From: Terriglobia bacterium
Lineage (GTDB): Bacteria; Acidobacteriota; Terriglobia; JAIQFV01
Length of the DNA: 64,000 nucleotides
Reading direction: 5' to 3'
NCBI GenBank assembly: GCA_020073085.1
Contig: JAIQFV010000010.1
Location: forward strand, 215,428-279,427
Below, piece by piece: positions 1-8,670 of the stretch. Position 1 is the first letter of the stretch, and each line of letters begins with the position of its first letter. Under the pieces are notes generated by a model. It saw nothing but the letters and a program-made list of their open reading frames with translations, was not told the origin of the DNA and did no database searches. Position numbers and translations under genes: made by a program.

Positions 1-959
1 ACGACAACGTTTTTTCGTTGTCCATTTCACCAGGAGAGGCGGTTCGAGACCGGGCGTTCATCACCACGGATCCCTTTTATCCCTCCGTCAAGCTTCAGAA
101 TGATCTGATTACTACAGCCCCGGGGACAGAGCGCCACGTTCACGTCGACCGCTCTCCCGGCAGCAACCTTCTTCATCTCTGGGGAACCCTTCCGCAGGAC
201 GCCAAGACGGACCAGGAATTGATTGCCATCGCGGAACCCGCCCGACTTGCCGCGGAAACCCTTCGCGATACCCTGCGCAGCAAAGGCATCCGTGTGTATG
301 GGGATTTACGCGTGCACCATCGCGAAGTCTGGGAGTTGAGTCCGGCCATTGCGGTACGCCCGCTGGAAAATCCAAAGAGGGCCGTTCTCGCTGAACTGGT
401 GTCCCATCCCTTGCGCGAAGATTTGAAAATCATCGCCAAGGCCTCACAGAACCTTCATGCGGAGATGCTTCTGAGGCTGCTGGGAGCCCAGGTCAGGGGC
501 GAAGGGTCGGTGCGGGCAGGGCTTCAAGTCGAAAAGGAGTTTCTGAAGGAAGCGGGCGTTGACGATAAGTTGTTTTTATTCGGCGATGGCTCCGGCATGG
601 ATCCCCACAACCTCGTCGCGCCGCATGCAGTCGTACAGCTATTGAGCTATCTCTGGGAACAGCCTTATCGCGATGTTTTCATCGATCTGCTCCCGGTGGG
701 CGGCGTTGATGGGACGCTTGCCTCTCGATTCAAAGGAACCTCACTGGCTGAAAAGGTCCACGCCAAAACGGGAACCCTGACCCACGTGAATGCGCTTTCG
801 GGATATGCAACTCCCCCCAGCGGAGAGCATGTTATCTTTTCAATATTGACCAACAATCACCTTCAAGACTCGAAAATCGCCACAGCCACCATGGACAAGA
901 TTCTCGAGACCATCCTCACTTACCGGGAGCCCAGTCCCAAAAAATCCGGCAAGAAATAG
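1..959 (+). CDS. dacB: D-alanyl-D-alanine carboxypeptidase/endopeptidase, PBP4 type (5' end outside window)
   Basis: Penicillin-binding protein of peptidase family S13, which trims or cleaves peptide cross-links of peptidoglycan in the periplasm. The frame is open to the window edge (first full codon at 3), so the signal peptide and the SxxK motif with the nucleophilic serine lie upstream and cannot be seen. The other two active-site motifs are present: SQN (in SQNLHAEMLL) and KTG (in HAKTGTLTHVNALSGYA), spaced as in the family. About 320 residues are visible out of a usual 450-500. The protein ends in a lysine-rich tail. A TTG at 18 could be called as a start but would remove the N-terminal half of the domain, so truncation by the window is the better reading. 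The next gene starts 3 bases after the stop, suggesting co-transcription. Confidence 0.9.
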   Translation, partial: DNVFSLSISPGEAVRDRAFITTDPFYPSVKLQNDLITTAPGTERHVHVDRSPGSNLLHLWGTLPQDAKTDQELIAIAEPARLAAETLRDTLRSKGIRVYGDLRVHHREVWELSPAIAVRPLENPKRAVLAELVSHPLREDLKIIAKASQNLHAEMLLRLLGAQVRGEGSVRAGLQVEKEFLKEAGVDDKLFLFGDGSGMDPHNLVAPHAVVQLLSYLWEQPYRDVFIDLLPVGGVDGTLASRFKGTSLAEKVHAKTGTLTHVNALSGYATPPSGEHVIFSILTNNHLQDSKIATATMDKILETILTYREPSPKKSGKK

Positions 960-962
960 CCC

Positions 963-1871
963 ATGACCATCATCTACTCCGACCGGTACGACCTGAATCT
1001 GGGCGATCATGTGTTCCCGACCGTGAAATATCGAAAAACGAAGGAGCGCGTGCTTGCCGACGGGCTCTGCTCCGCTCCCGAGATGGTGAGTCCTCCGCCG
1101 GCTGACGATGAACAGGTGGCGCTGGTGCATAGCCGCGAATACATCCGGAAGCTGAGAAAGGGAAAGCTGAGCACGGGGGAGATTCTGCGGATGGAAGTAC
1201 CTTACTCCCGGGAGGGCGTGGATGCGGTCTGGTTATCGACGGGCGGGACGATCGCCGCCGCTCGATGTGCGCTCACGGAAGGGATCAGCGTCAATCTGGG
1301 GGGCGGGTTCCATCATGCCTTTCCCGATCACGGAGAAGGCTTTTGCATGCTGAATGACGTGGCGGTGGCCATCCGCGCCCTCCAGAAGGAGTCCGTCATT
1401 CGTACCGCCATGACCGTCGATTGTGACGTCCACCATGGCAATGGCACCGCCGAGATTTTTCACGCCGACCCCACGGTCTTCACGCTCTCTATCCACCAGC
1501 TCCACAACTATCCCGCCATCAAACCACCCTCGAACCTGGACATCGATCTCCAAGATGGAACAGGGGATGAAGAATACCTGGAGAAACTCTCCCAGGGGCT
1601 GGACAAGTCTCTGGGTGAATTCAAGCCTGATTTCATCGTCTATCTCGCAGGGGCGGATCCATACCGATATGATCAACTGGGCGGACTCTCGCTCACACTT
1701 CAGGGCCTTTTCCGGCGCGATGAGTTGGTGTTTCGAATGGCGAGAGAGAAAAGCATTCCCGTAGCGGTGACCCTGGCCGGCGGTTACGCCTACCGGGTTG
1801 AAGACACCGTCACCATTCACACCAACACCGTCCGAGCCGCCAAGGATGTCTTTACAAATCAAAGCTCATAG
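963..1871 (+). CDS. Histone deacetylase / acetylpolyamine amidohydrolase family protein
   Basis: Zinc amidohydrolase of the arginase-deacetylase fold, 302 residues, expected to remove acetyl or related acyl groups from lysine side chains or small amines in the cytoplasm. Visible motifs are GGGFHHA (active-site histidine pair at 117-118), DCDVHHGNG (zinc ligands Asp155 and His157), AGADPY (third zinc ligand Asp232) and the late GGY carrying the transition-state tyrosine. The SIHQ segment and overall length resemble class IV (HDAC11-like) bacterial members more than the polyamine deacetylases. ATG starts 3 bases after the dacB stop, so the two are probably one transcript. The substrate cannot be deduced from sequence. 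Confidence 0.9.
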   Translation: MTIIYSDRYDLNLGDHVFPTVKYRKTKERVLADGLCSAPEMVSPPPADDEQVALVHSREYIRKLRKGKLSTGEILRMEVPYSREGVDAVWLSTGGTIAAARCALTEGISVNLGGGFHHAFPDHGEGFCMLNDVAVAIRALQKESVIRTAMTVDCDVHHGNGTAEIFHADPTVFTLSIHQLHNYPAIKPPSNLDIDLQDGTGDEEYLEKLSQGLDKSLGEFKPDFIVYLAGADPYRYDQLGGLSLTLQGLFRRDELVFRMAREKSIPVAVTLAGGYAYRVEDTVTIHTNTVRAAKDVFTNQSS

Positions 1872-2300
1872 GGCGAGCCGGCAGAGTGAAATTTGGGGTT
1901 TGGAACTTATTTGGAGTTTGTCCGCCGCAGGCGGATTGGAATTTGCTCTTCTGGGTGGGTGGCGCACACATCGCGCTTTGTGCGATGTGTGCGAGTCATC
2001 TGAGGAAACGGAGTTCCACTGCGGACTCACAACGACGTATCTGCAGGTTCAAGAGAAACTGATAGATCGAGACGAGCCAATTCTGACATCGATGGCTCAT
2101 GCCAAATATCTACCAAAATGGAAGAATTACACCAGTGACGGCGTCATCGTCTGAGCAATGCTGAATTTGTCCAATGTCCCGACCTGACCCCACAGACTGT
2201 CTTCTCCGACGCGCTTCAGCAATTGCAAAATGCGAAGATGTGACCCTCTTCTTATGCTACCTGTGTCCGCCGTCACATTTCAATCCCCACCAATTTGGGA
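1872..2300. other. Intergenic stretch without a gene; contains hairpin and word repeats
   Basis: No convincing coding region. It starts with degenerate T/G-rich words (TTTGGGGTTTGGAACTT and similar, about 1890-1945) of the same kind seen at 19.4 kb and 61.7 kb. A perfect 12-bp inverted repeat follows at 1963-1974 and 1982-1993, arms CGCACACATCGC and GCGATGTGTGCG with a 7-base loop. It lacks a T-run, so it is either a weak end of the dacB-deacetylase transcript or a repeat. Confidence 0.5.
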
Positions 2301-2306
2301 TATAAT
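2278..2306 (+). promoter_or_regulatory. Probable sigma-70 type promoter of the gene at 2330
   Basis: A perfect -10 box TATAAT lies at 2301-2306, 24 bases before the start codon; the best -35 at 17-bp spacing is the weak TTTCAA at 2278-2283. The start site would be near 2313. A GAGG ribosome-binding site at 2320-2323 sits 6 bases before the ATG. Confidence 0.5.
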
Positions 2307-2329
2307 AAACGGCACTAAATGAGGTCGAT

Positions 2330-3166
2330 ATGAAACTAAAGCACATTCTTCTTATTGTCTCTTGCCTGTTTTGTTTAACCACGCTGCTCCTGGCGCAGGA
2401 GGATCTCGGCGAGGTGGCGCGCAAAGAGCGCGAGCGGCAGGCGGCCCTCAAGCAAAAGGCCCGCGTCTTTACCAACCAGGACGTGGTGACCAAACGTCCC
2501 GACCAAACTCAGCCCCCCTCGGCTGAAGCCTCCAAATCGGCGTCGGAACAGGAACCCGTCGACTCTCAAGGTCACGGCGAGAAGTATTGGAGCGAGAAAT
2601 TCATCGCCGCCAAGAAAAAGGTCGCCGATGCCGAGCAAAAGCAAAAAGACCTCGAGGCCCAGGTCCGGGACTATAACTACAGGCTCTTGAACCAGACCGA
2701 TGTGTACGATCGGGAGCATCTCTATATGCCGCTGATCGACCAGGCCAATAAAGACATGGAGAAGAACAAGCAGGACCAGGAGGAGACCAAGGCAGCCCTG
2801 GATGATCTCTATGCCGAGTTGGCCAAGAGCGGGGCCCCCCGGGAATGGGCTGACTCAACGCTCGCCGCCGAGGACAGACCTCCTGAGCACCCGACGCTGG
2901 AGTACTACGAGGAACAGCTTAAGAAACTCGATGCCGAATATGAAGCCCAGGAACGATCCTATAGGGTCCAGCGGTTCCAGTTGATCAACCGACGGTTGCC
3001 GACCGATCAAGACTCGCTGGATGCCGTGGACCAGAATTATGGGTTGGGGTCCGATCCATCCCTCCCCCAGCTCGACACTAAGATCAATGAGATCGAGCAA
3101 AAGCACAAGGAGGCCCGGGACGAGCTGATTCGCAAGGCCGGCGCCGCCGGGTTCTCGATCTCCTAG
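2330..3166 (+). CDS. Hypothetical secreted coiled-coil protein
   Basis: No family recognised. The 278-residue product begins with a clear signal peptide (MKLKHILLIVSCLFCLTTLL then a short cleavage region LLAQ), so it is exported. The mature part is almost entirely charged: Lys/Glu/Gln-rich segments at about 95-165 and 190-270 that would form long coiled coils, separated by a proline-containing linker near 180. There are no cysteines in the mature part and no catalytic motif. Proteins of this make-up are common as unannotated periplasmic proteins in Acidobacteriota. It has its own promoter and stands before a lipid-metabolism pair with no overlap, so its context says little. A structural or envelope-spacing role is only a guess. 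Confidence 0.7.
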   Translation: MKLKHILLIVSCLFCLTTLLLAQEDLGEVARKERERQAALKQKARVFTNQDVVTKRPDQTQPPSAEASKSASEQEPVDSQGHGEKYWSEKFIAAKKKVADAEQKQKDLEAQVRDYNYRLLNQTDVYDREHLYMPLIDQANKDMEKNKQDQEETKAALDDLYAELAKSGAPREWADSTLAAEDRPPEHPTLEYYEEQLKKLDAEYEAQERSYRVQRFQLINRRLPTDQDSLDAVDQNYGLGSDPSLPQLDTKINEIEQKHKEARDELIRKAGAAGFSIS

Positions 3167-3217
3167 TCCCGAGACCAGCCGATTTGAAGACACACCCTTG
3201 AACGCCGGAGACGGTGG

Positions 3218-4147
3218 TTGTCCGATCAGCCGCGAATCGTTGCTGTCCTGAATCCCAGCTCAGGCCATGGGGAGGGGCGACGTTTGCTCCCGCGGATCCA
3301 GGCGTCCTTCGCTCAGCGCTTCGGAAACCGGGCGCGCGTCGTTGTCACGACAAGCGCCCAGCATGTCCGTGAGCTCGCCCGTGCTGCCGCACAGCAAGGC
3401 GCTGAGATCTTTGCGGTCTGCGGGGGGGATGGCACCGTTCATTACGCGATTCAGGAACTCGTGCATACCTCAACCGCGCTGGGGCTTGTCCCCATCGGAA
3501 ATGGCAACGATCTGGCCGTTAACCTGGCAATCCCCCCTGAACCCGAAGATTCCATCAAGGTCCTTTCAAATGGCATCATACGGTGCATTGATGTCGGCCA
3601 GGCCCAAACCGCTTTTTATTCCTGCATCGCCGGGGTCGGACTGGACTCGGAGGTGAATCGCCGCGCCAACGATCCGAAATGGTGGATCCGGGGGCGCGCC
3701 CGTTATCCCCTGGCCATCCTTCAAACGCTGATCTCTTTCCGCCCCCGAACGGTCCGGATACGCTGCGACCAGCAGACTTTCGAGGGGCCGATCATGTTTG
3801 CCGTGGTGGCGAACGCTTCCAGCTATGGGCGGGGGATCCGGATCGCGCCCATGGCCGCCCTGGATGACGGGATGTTGGATGTGTGCATCGTCAAGGCCAT
3901 GTCGAAGCTGGAATTGCTTCGGGTCTACCCTCAAACCTACAAAGGAACCCATGTCGACCATCCCGCCCTGGTCAAGCTCCGGGGCCGGGAGATTGAAATT
4001 GAATCTGACCATCGCCTGGAGCTTTTTGGGGATGGGGAGTACCTCGAACCGACGCCAACCCGGATCCAATTGATTCCGCGCTCGCTGCGGGTCGTGGCGC
4101 CCTGTCAGGGGGACGTTCGAGGTCAACGGCCAGGTACACTCGAGTGA
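3218..4147 (+). CDS. Diacylglycerol kinase catalytic-domain lipid kinase (YegS/DgkB type)
   Basis: Lipid kinase of the DAGKc superfamily that phosphorylates diacylglycerol, sphingoid bases or a related lipid at the inner membrane face. Motifs: the N-terminal NPSSGHGEG loop, the nucleotide-binding CGGDGTVHYAIQEL at about 71-84, and the PIGNGNDLA motif near 105, followed by the beta-sandwich lipid-binding domain (SYGRGIRIAPMA, DDGMLDV). Length 309 is normal. The start is TTG at 3218, chosen because GGAG at 3207-3210 is spaced 7 bases from it and the N-terminus begins directly with the conserved strand RIVAVLNPSSG. It is followed after 4-13 bases by plsY, so the pair may recycle or build phospholipid. 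Confidence 0.9.
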   Translation: MSDQPRIVAVLNPSSGHGEGRRLLPRIQASFAQRFGNRARVVVTTSAQHVRELARAAAQQGAEIFAVCGGDGTVHYAIQELVHTSTALGLVPIGNGNDLAVNLAIPPEPEDSIKVLSNGIIRCIDVGQAQTAFYSCIAGVGLDSEVNRRANDPKWWIRGRARYPLAILQTLISFRPRTVRIRCDQQTFEGPIMFAVVANASSYGRGIRIAPMAALDDGMLDVCIVKAMSKLELLRVYPQTYKGTHVDHPALVKLRGREIEIESDHRLELFGDGEYLEPTPTRIQLIPRSLRVVAPCQGDVRGQRPGTLE

Positions 4148-4160
4148 TTTCTTGCAGACC

Positions 4161-4745
4161 ATGAAGCTTCCGCCATCTCTCCTGCTTGTTCTTTCACCGC
4201 TTCTGGCCTACCTCATCGGCTCGATTTCCTTCTCCTTTCTTCTCGGAAGAATCCGTCGCCGTGATCTCCGGACCGCGGGCAGCGGAAATCTGGGTGCTAT
4301 GAATACCGCACGCATCCTGGGTCCGGTGGCGGGGTTCATCGTCCTGGCTTTGGATATGGCGAAAGGCTTCGCGGCCGCCCGGTTGGCCCAGGAAATTACA
4401 CGGAACGAGATGGCGGTCCTCGCATCCTGCCTGGCGGTTCTACTGGGACACAACTATTCTCTGTTCCTGAGATTCAGCGGCGGCAAAGGACTGGCCACGG
4501 TGGGCGGATTTCTGTTGGTGATTTCGCCGATCACCTTTTTCGCTGAACTGGTCATCGCGGGAGGAACCTACCTGTTCAGCAGAGATGTCCACCATGCCGC
4601 CGTGGCCATGATCGTGACGTTTGCTCCCCTGCTGGGTTTGTTTACACATTCGTGGAAATACTTTATGCTGGGCTTGGCTGTGGCGGGATTGAGCGGGATT
4701 CGTCACAAGAAAGAATTCAGGCAATTGCTTGGAAGGTTTGCATAA
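4161..4745 (+). CDS. plsY: Glycerol-3-phosphate acyltransferase PlsY
   Basis: Integral membrane enzyme that transfers the acyl group of acyl phosphate to the sn-1 position of glycerol-3-phosphate, the first step of phosphatidic acid synthesis. Signature motifs: GSGNLGAMN (normally GSGNxGATN) in the first cytoplasmic loop, GHNYSLFLRFSGGKGLAT (the GGKG glycerol-phosphate site), and five or so hydrophobic segments. The change of the usual Thr to Met in GAMN is a mild oddity. The length of about 195 residues is typical. ATG 4161 is preferred; an in-frame TTG at 4152 would add three residues, and neither has a strong ribosome-binding site. It follows the lipid kinase gene closely. Confidence 0.92.
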   Translation: MKLPPSLLLVLSPLLAYLIGSISFSFLLGRIRRRDLRTAGSGNLGAMNTARILGPVAGFIVLALDMAKGFAAARLAQEITRNEMAVLASCLAVLLGHNYSLFLRFSGGKGLATVGGFLLVISPITFFAELVIAGGTYLFSRDVHHAAVAMIVTFAPLLGLFTHSWKYFMLGLAVAGLSGIRHKKEFRQLLGRFA

Positions 4746-4898
4746 GTGAATCTGGACCTGGCGAAATGAGGCAACTCACCTCCCACAACTCGCGCAATGA
4801 ATGGTTCTGCAAGCGCATCGAGGTAGTTCGCGAAACTGCCGGCCGGACGCCCGCGCACCGGACCCGCCGCTCTCGCAAGCAAGGACAACTTGACCCCC

Positions 4899-5387
4899 AT
4901 GTCTAAGATCCACGTTTCCATTCGACCGATCGAGAAAGCGGACTTCGACACGCTCTGTGAGATCGATCAAGCCTGCTTTCCGCCGGGCGTGGCGTATTCC
5001 ACTTGGGAAATGCGCTGGTTCCTGACACGCCGGGGCGCCTTCGGGTTTCTGGCCGAAATTGGCGATCCGGCGAACCTCCCGTCAGGGGAGCGTCCCATCG
5101 CCGGTTTCATTGTGGCGTGGAAAGTGCAGGGCAAGGCGGGTCACATTATCACGCTCGACGTCCTGGAGCGCTATCGCCGTCTCCACATCGGCAGCAATCT
5201 GATGAAGAAGGTGGAAGAAGAGTTCCTCAAGGCACAAATCCGCGTCGCGCTTCTCGAGGTTTCCGTCAACAACACGGCGGCCCAGGAGTTTTACAAGGGG
5301 TTTGGCTACAAGGTGAATGAGCGGCTCAAGAATTACTATCCCACCGGTGAGGACGCCCTGGAGATGGCCCGCTGGTTTGAAGAGTAA
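4899..5387 (+). CDS. rimI: GNAT acetyltransferase, RimI-like (ribosomal protein S18 N-alpha-acetyltransferase type)
   Basis: GNAT-fold N-acetyltransferase, about 162 residues. The acetyl-CoA loop is seen in LERYRRLHIGSNLMKK (R-x-x-x-G-x-N form of motif A) and is followed by LLEVSVNNTAAQEFYKGFGYK and the RimI-type ending NYYPTGEDALEM. That ending, with Tyr-Tyr and Glu-Asp-Ala, separates RimI from most other GNATs. Target assignment (N-terminal Ala of S18) is inference from family. ATG 4899 is chosen; an in-frame TTG at 4890 is better spaced from AAGGA at 4881-4885 and remains possible. About 150 bases separate it from plsY, and ubiA lies convergent downstream. Confidence 0.82.
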   Translation: MSKIHVSIRPIEKADFDTLCEIDQACFPPGVAYSTWEMRWFLTRRGAFGFLAEIGDPANLPSGERPIAGFIVAWKVQGKAGHIITLDVLERYRRLHIGSNLMKKVEEEFLKAQIRVALLEVSVNNTAAQEFYKGFGYKVNERLKNYYPTGEDALEMARWFEE

Positions 5388-5505
5388 CTTCTGTCCCCTG
5401 ATTCAAGCCTCTTCAACGACTTCAACGCGGAGGCGCGGAGTTTGGCGTAGCGAATGATTTCGGGTCGACTCTGCGTCTCAGCGGTCATAACTGATTCCCC
5501 TGTCT

Positions 5506-6375
5506 TTACCGTTTCGACCACCACAGGACATCGGCGCCCACCGCCAGCAACAACAGGATTCCTATGAACCCATTCACGTTGAAAAAGGCCGCATTGACCC
5601 GCGAAAGGTCATGGGGCTTGACGAGGTTGTGCTCGTAGGCCAGCAATCCCGCAACCAACGCGATCCCCGCCAGGGTCAGTGCCCCGAGATGAAAGACCAC
5701 CACCAATAGCACGAGCAATATCACCATGATGACATGGAAGAAAGAAGAAACGAAAAGCGCAGTGCGGATGCCCAACGATTTGGGGAGTGAAAAGAGGCCG
5801 GCTTGCCGATCGAACTCGACGTCCTGACAAGCGTAAATGATGTCAAAACCGCCTGTCCACAACGTCACGGCCGCACATAGGATGAAAGGCTGCCAATCGA
5901 GGGTCCCTTTCACGGCAATCCACGCTCCCACCGGAGCCATCCCCAGGCAGAAGCCGAGCACGACGTGAGACCACCGGGTAAAGCGTTTGGTCCAGGAGTA
6001 TCCCAGCAGAATGGCCAGGACGAAAGGCGAAAGGATGAGCGCCAGGCGATTGAGCTGCGCGGCGGAATAAAGAAACAAGGCGCCTGCAATCACCGTAAAG
6101 ATCGCGGCAAAGCGAACGCTCAGTTTGCCGGTCTGCAACGGGCGCATCCGGGTGCGTGGATTCACGGCATCGTAAGCCCGGTCCGCAATCCGGTTGAACG
6201 CCATGGCCGCACTGCGCGCCGCCACCATCGCCACAACGATCCACAACAGGATGCCTCCTCGAGGTACTCCGCCGGCCGCGAGAAGTGCTCCCATCAAAGC
6301 GAAGGGCAGCGCAAACACGGAGTGCTCAAACTTGATCATTTCGAGGGTCGTCTTGAGCTCGTGAAGGATGGGCAT
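5506..6375 (-). CDS. ubiA: UbiA-family prenyltransferase (4-hydroxybenzoate polyprenyltransferase-like, possible MqnP)
   Basis: Membrane prenyltransferase that attaches a polyprenyl chain to an aromatic acid for quinone synthesis. Both Mg-diphosphate motifs are visible: NRIADRAYD (Asn61, Asp65, Asp69) and YACQDVEFD (Asp185, Asp189). There are about eight hydrophobic segments over 289 residues. It lies 9 bases downstream of ubiX in the same direction, so they form an operon. In organisms that make menaquinone by the futalosine route, a UbiA-like protein (MqnP), a UbiX-like flavin prenyltransferase and a UbiD-like decarboxylase act together; this pairing fits that pathway at least as well as ubiquinone synthesis. 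Sequence alone does not decide the substrate. Confidence 0.88.
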   Translation of the reverse strand: MPILHELKTTLEMIKFEHSVFALPFALMGALLAAGGVPRGGILLWIVVAMVAARSAAMAFNRIADRAYDAVNPRTRMRPLQTGKLSVRFAAIFTVIAGALFLYSAAQLNRLALILSPFVLAILLGYSWTKRFTRWSHVVLGFCLGMAPVGAWIAVKGTLDWQPFILCAAVTLWTGGFDIIYACQDVEFDRQAGLFSLPKSLGIRTALFVSSFFHVIMVILLVLLVVVFHLGALTLAGIALVAGLLAYEHNLVKPHDLSRVNAAFFNVNGFIGILLLLAVGADVLWWSKR

Positions 6376-6384
6376 GTTCGAAGC

Positions 6385-7053
6385 TCAGTGCGAGGATTTC
6401 CAGTGAAAGGCCGCCGGCTGGTCCAGCCCGATGTGCGAGAGGAGCCGAAAGCAGAATTGATCGACGAGGTCAGAGATGGTTTTCGGATGATAATAGAATG
6501 CCGGCATGATGGGGAAAAGGGTGGCCCCTGCATGGGCCAGGCGCGCCATGTTTTCCAGGTGGATGGCGTGCAGCGGTGTCTCCCGCACGGCCACGACGAG
6601 AGGCCTCTCCTCCTTCAGCATGCAGTCAGCCGCGCGTTTGATCAGGTTGTCCACGACGCCATTGGCGAGGGCTCCCAGCGTCCCCACACTACAAGGTAGG
6701 ATGAGCATGGCATCGACCCGATGCGAACCGCTGGCGATCGACGCGCCAATGTCGTCATTGGAATGCTCGATAAGCTTTCCCGACGGATGGCCCAACAAGG
6801 CCGAGGAAAGCTTCATCGAGCCGGTCGGCTTTAACCCCAACTCATCCGCCAGCACATAGCGGCCGCCATTGGAGATTATAAAATTAATCGTCGCAACTCG
6901 AGCATCCGCCTCCAGCATCTGCAAAACACGTTGAGCGAAGATTGAGCCGCTCGCTCCCGTGACGGCCAGGGTGATTTCCTGGGTCGAACGGGTGTCCCGG
7001 CTGCCGGACGATGCCTCGGAGGGTGCTCGGATGCCTGATGGACGCTTTGTCAT
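6385..7053 (-). CDS. ubiX: Flavin prenyltransferase UbiX
   Basis: Makes prenylated FMN, the cofactor of UbiD-type decarboxylases, from reduced FMN and dimethylallyl phosphate. Motifs: the FMN-binding VTGASGSIFAQRVL near residues 30-43, the PCSVGTLGALANGVVDNLI segment, and the RPLVVAVRETPLH stretch that ends in the conserved catalytic region. The 222-residue product has about 25 extra N-terminal residues rich in Ser, Arg and Thr before the Rossmann strand; the true start may be internal, but no good alternative codon is seen. It is the first gene of the ubiX-ubiA pair and is divergent from dtd, with a 160-base shared promoter region between. Confidence 0.93.
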   Translation of the reverse strand: MTKRPSGIRAPSEASSGSRDTRSTQEITLAVTGASGSIFAQRVLQMLEADARVATINFIISNGGRYVLADELGLKPTGSMKLSSALLGHPSGKLIEHSNDDIGASIASGSHRVDAMLILPCSVGTLGALANGVVDNLIKRAADCMLKEERPLVVAVRETPLHAIHLENMARLAHAGATLFPIMPAFYYHPKTISDLVDQFCFRLLSHIGLDQPAAFHWKSSH

Positions 7054-7214
7054 TGAAGCGTGAGTGTAATCAGAAACCCGGAGGCGGTCAAAATATTTTT
7101 GATAATATGGACCTTGTCCAGGCGGACTTTGACACCTGTGCGGCCGCCTGATTTATCCCCGCTCTTTCGCATTTCCGTGAGCGGGTCAATGCTCATCCGG
7201 AGATTTCCTGGTCT

Positions 7215-7664
7215 ATGAGAGCCGTGATACAACGCGTCAAGCAGTCCAAGGTCATGGTGAACGATCAGGCCGTCGCCAGCATCGGAAGAGGACTATTGGT
7301 CCTGCTCGCGGTAATGAAAGGCGACAATGAAGAGGATGCGCGGCACCTCGCCCAAAAAACTATCGAACTCCGGATCTTTGAAGATGAAAATGGGAAGATG
7401 AATCGAAGCCTTCAAGAAGTAGGCGGCGCCATGCTGGTCGTGTCCCAGTTTACTTTGGCAGGAGACTGCAGAAAGGGACGCCGGCCTTCGTTCGATGACG
7501 CCGCCGATCCTGCGACAGCGCGCTCACTGTACGGCCAGTTCGTGGAGAGTGTCCGAAGCCAAAACATTCCCACTCAGACCGGAAATTTTCAAGCCATGAT
7601 GCAGGTCCACCTCGTCAACGATGGCCCCGTAACCCTCTTGCTTGACAGCCGCAAGTCGTTCTAG
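7215..7664 (+). CDS. dtd: D-aminoacyl-tRNA deacylase
   Basis: Hydrolyses D-amino acids mis-attached to tRNA (and Gly on tRNA-Ala), acting as cytoplasmic homodimer. The two diagnostic motifs are complete: [18 protein letters not shown] near 80-97, and the cross-dimer [10 protein letters not shown] at the C-terminus. Length 149 matches the family (145-150). The ATG begins MRAVIQRV, the standard N-terminal strand. It is transcribed divergently from ubiX and convergently with the secreted protein gene at 7801. Confidence 0.95.
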   Translation: MRAVIQRVKQSKVMVNDQAVASIGRGLLVLLAVMKGDNEEDARHLAQKTIELRIFEDENGKMNRSLQEVGGAMLVVSQFTLAGDCRKGRRPSFDDAADPATARSLYGQFVESVRSQNIPTQTGNFQAMMQVHLVNDGPVTLLLDSRKSF

Positions 7665-7800
7665 CAGGGCTGCCCTGTATCCATTTTCCAAGAATAGTTC
7701 AATCCCAAGAGCCAGCCTGAACAGGCTCGTGCCTCCGCAACGATTCACTCGCCGCTCACCCTGGCAGAAGCTGAAAGACAAGACCTCCGAATGTGCGTCG

Positions 7801-8670
7801 CTATCTCGGTTGGCTTCCGGACTTCTCTGTGTGGATGTCCTCCAGGGTCACCGGCGCCCCCCCATAGATGTTTCCTTTCGCCACCAGCGCTGTAGCGATG
7901 ACACCATCATTGCTCGTAACGCCGGTAAGAGACAGTTTCCCCACAAAGTTGTCCACATTTGCCAACTCGGGAAATAACTGGCTTACAAATAGCGCTCCAT
8001 GCTCCAGCGGCTGGAGCTCGAGGCCGCCCTCGGTTCCTCCGATCAGGGTTCTCATCAAGGTTCCGGAGCTGTCATAGAGCGATATATTCATGCGTACCTG
8101 ATAATTGTATGGGTTCGCGGCAGCCAGACCCGTGTCTTCCTCTTTCGACTTACTGCGGACGACGGCGATGGACATTCCCCCACACACATGCATCGGGGAA
8201 ACTCCTACGCTGCTCATGGGGAACCCGGTGGTGGCAGGGTCTCCACGGTAAATGGTATAGAAGAGATAGCCTCCGATATTGTGACCGTTCTTCTCAGTCA
8301 CACGCAGCCATCCCGCCTTCAACCCCCCCGTAGCGCTGCTCTCAAACTTGCACGTGCCATCCCCGCGGAGAACATAGCTGTCGGCCGTACTCCCGCCGCT
8401 GCACGTGGTCTTAAAACCCAATGCGAGGGGGACGGGTTGCCCGGCATCTGTTACTCCTTCATAGGATTCAATGCGAATCTCCCGCGCACTGGAATCCGGA
8501 TTGGATATGATCAGGGTCGTGACCCACCAATCCTGTCCGGTTTGTCCGTTGGCGACTTGAGCGAATCGAAGCTGAGCGTTGGGATCTGTCTGCCCAGGAG
8601 AGAGAGTAGTCAAGAGAACCACAAGCGATACGATGGCGATCAAGTAAACAGGAAACCTTTTAAGTCTCAT
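7801..8670 (-). CDS. Hypothetical secreted protein
   Basis: No family recognised. The start at 8670 is chosen because GGAGGG lies 5 bases upstream and the product then opens with a standard signal peptide (MRLKRFPVYLIAIVSLVVLL, cleavage probably after LSPGQ). The mature protein, about 265 residues, is beta-rich with many Ser, Thr and Gly and begins LRFAQVANGQ, a pattern seen in acidobacterial exported proteins of unknown role. Three cysteines (in TTCSGG, GTCKF, HVCGG) could form one disulfide. No catalytic motif is visible. It is single, with convergent dtd downstream. Confidence 0.75.
   Translation of the reverse strand: MRLKRFPVYLIAIVSLVVLLTTLSPGQTDPNAQLRFAQVANGQTGQDWWVTTLIISNPDSSAREIRIESYEGVTDAGQPVPLALGFKTTCSGGSTADSYVLRGDGTCKFESSATGGLKAGWLRVTEKNGHNIGGYLFYTIYRGDPATTGFPMSSVGVSPMHVCGGMSIAVVRSKSKEEDTGLAAANPYNYQVRMNISLYDSSGTLMRTLIGGTEGGLELQPLEHGALFVSQLFPELANVDNFVGKLSLTGVTSNDGVIATALVAKGNIYGGAPVTLEDIHTEKSGSQPR

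Noticed and set aside
1798..2154. Open frame of 118 codons overlapping the end of the deacetylase gene
   Set aside because: Starts inside the deacetylase gene in another frame and runs through repeat words and a hairpin; no support.
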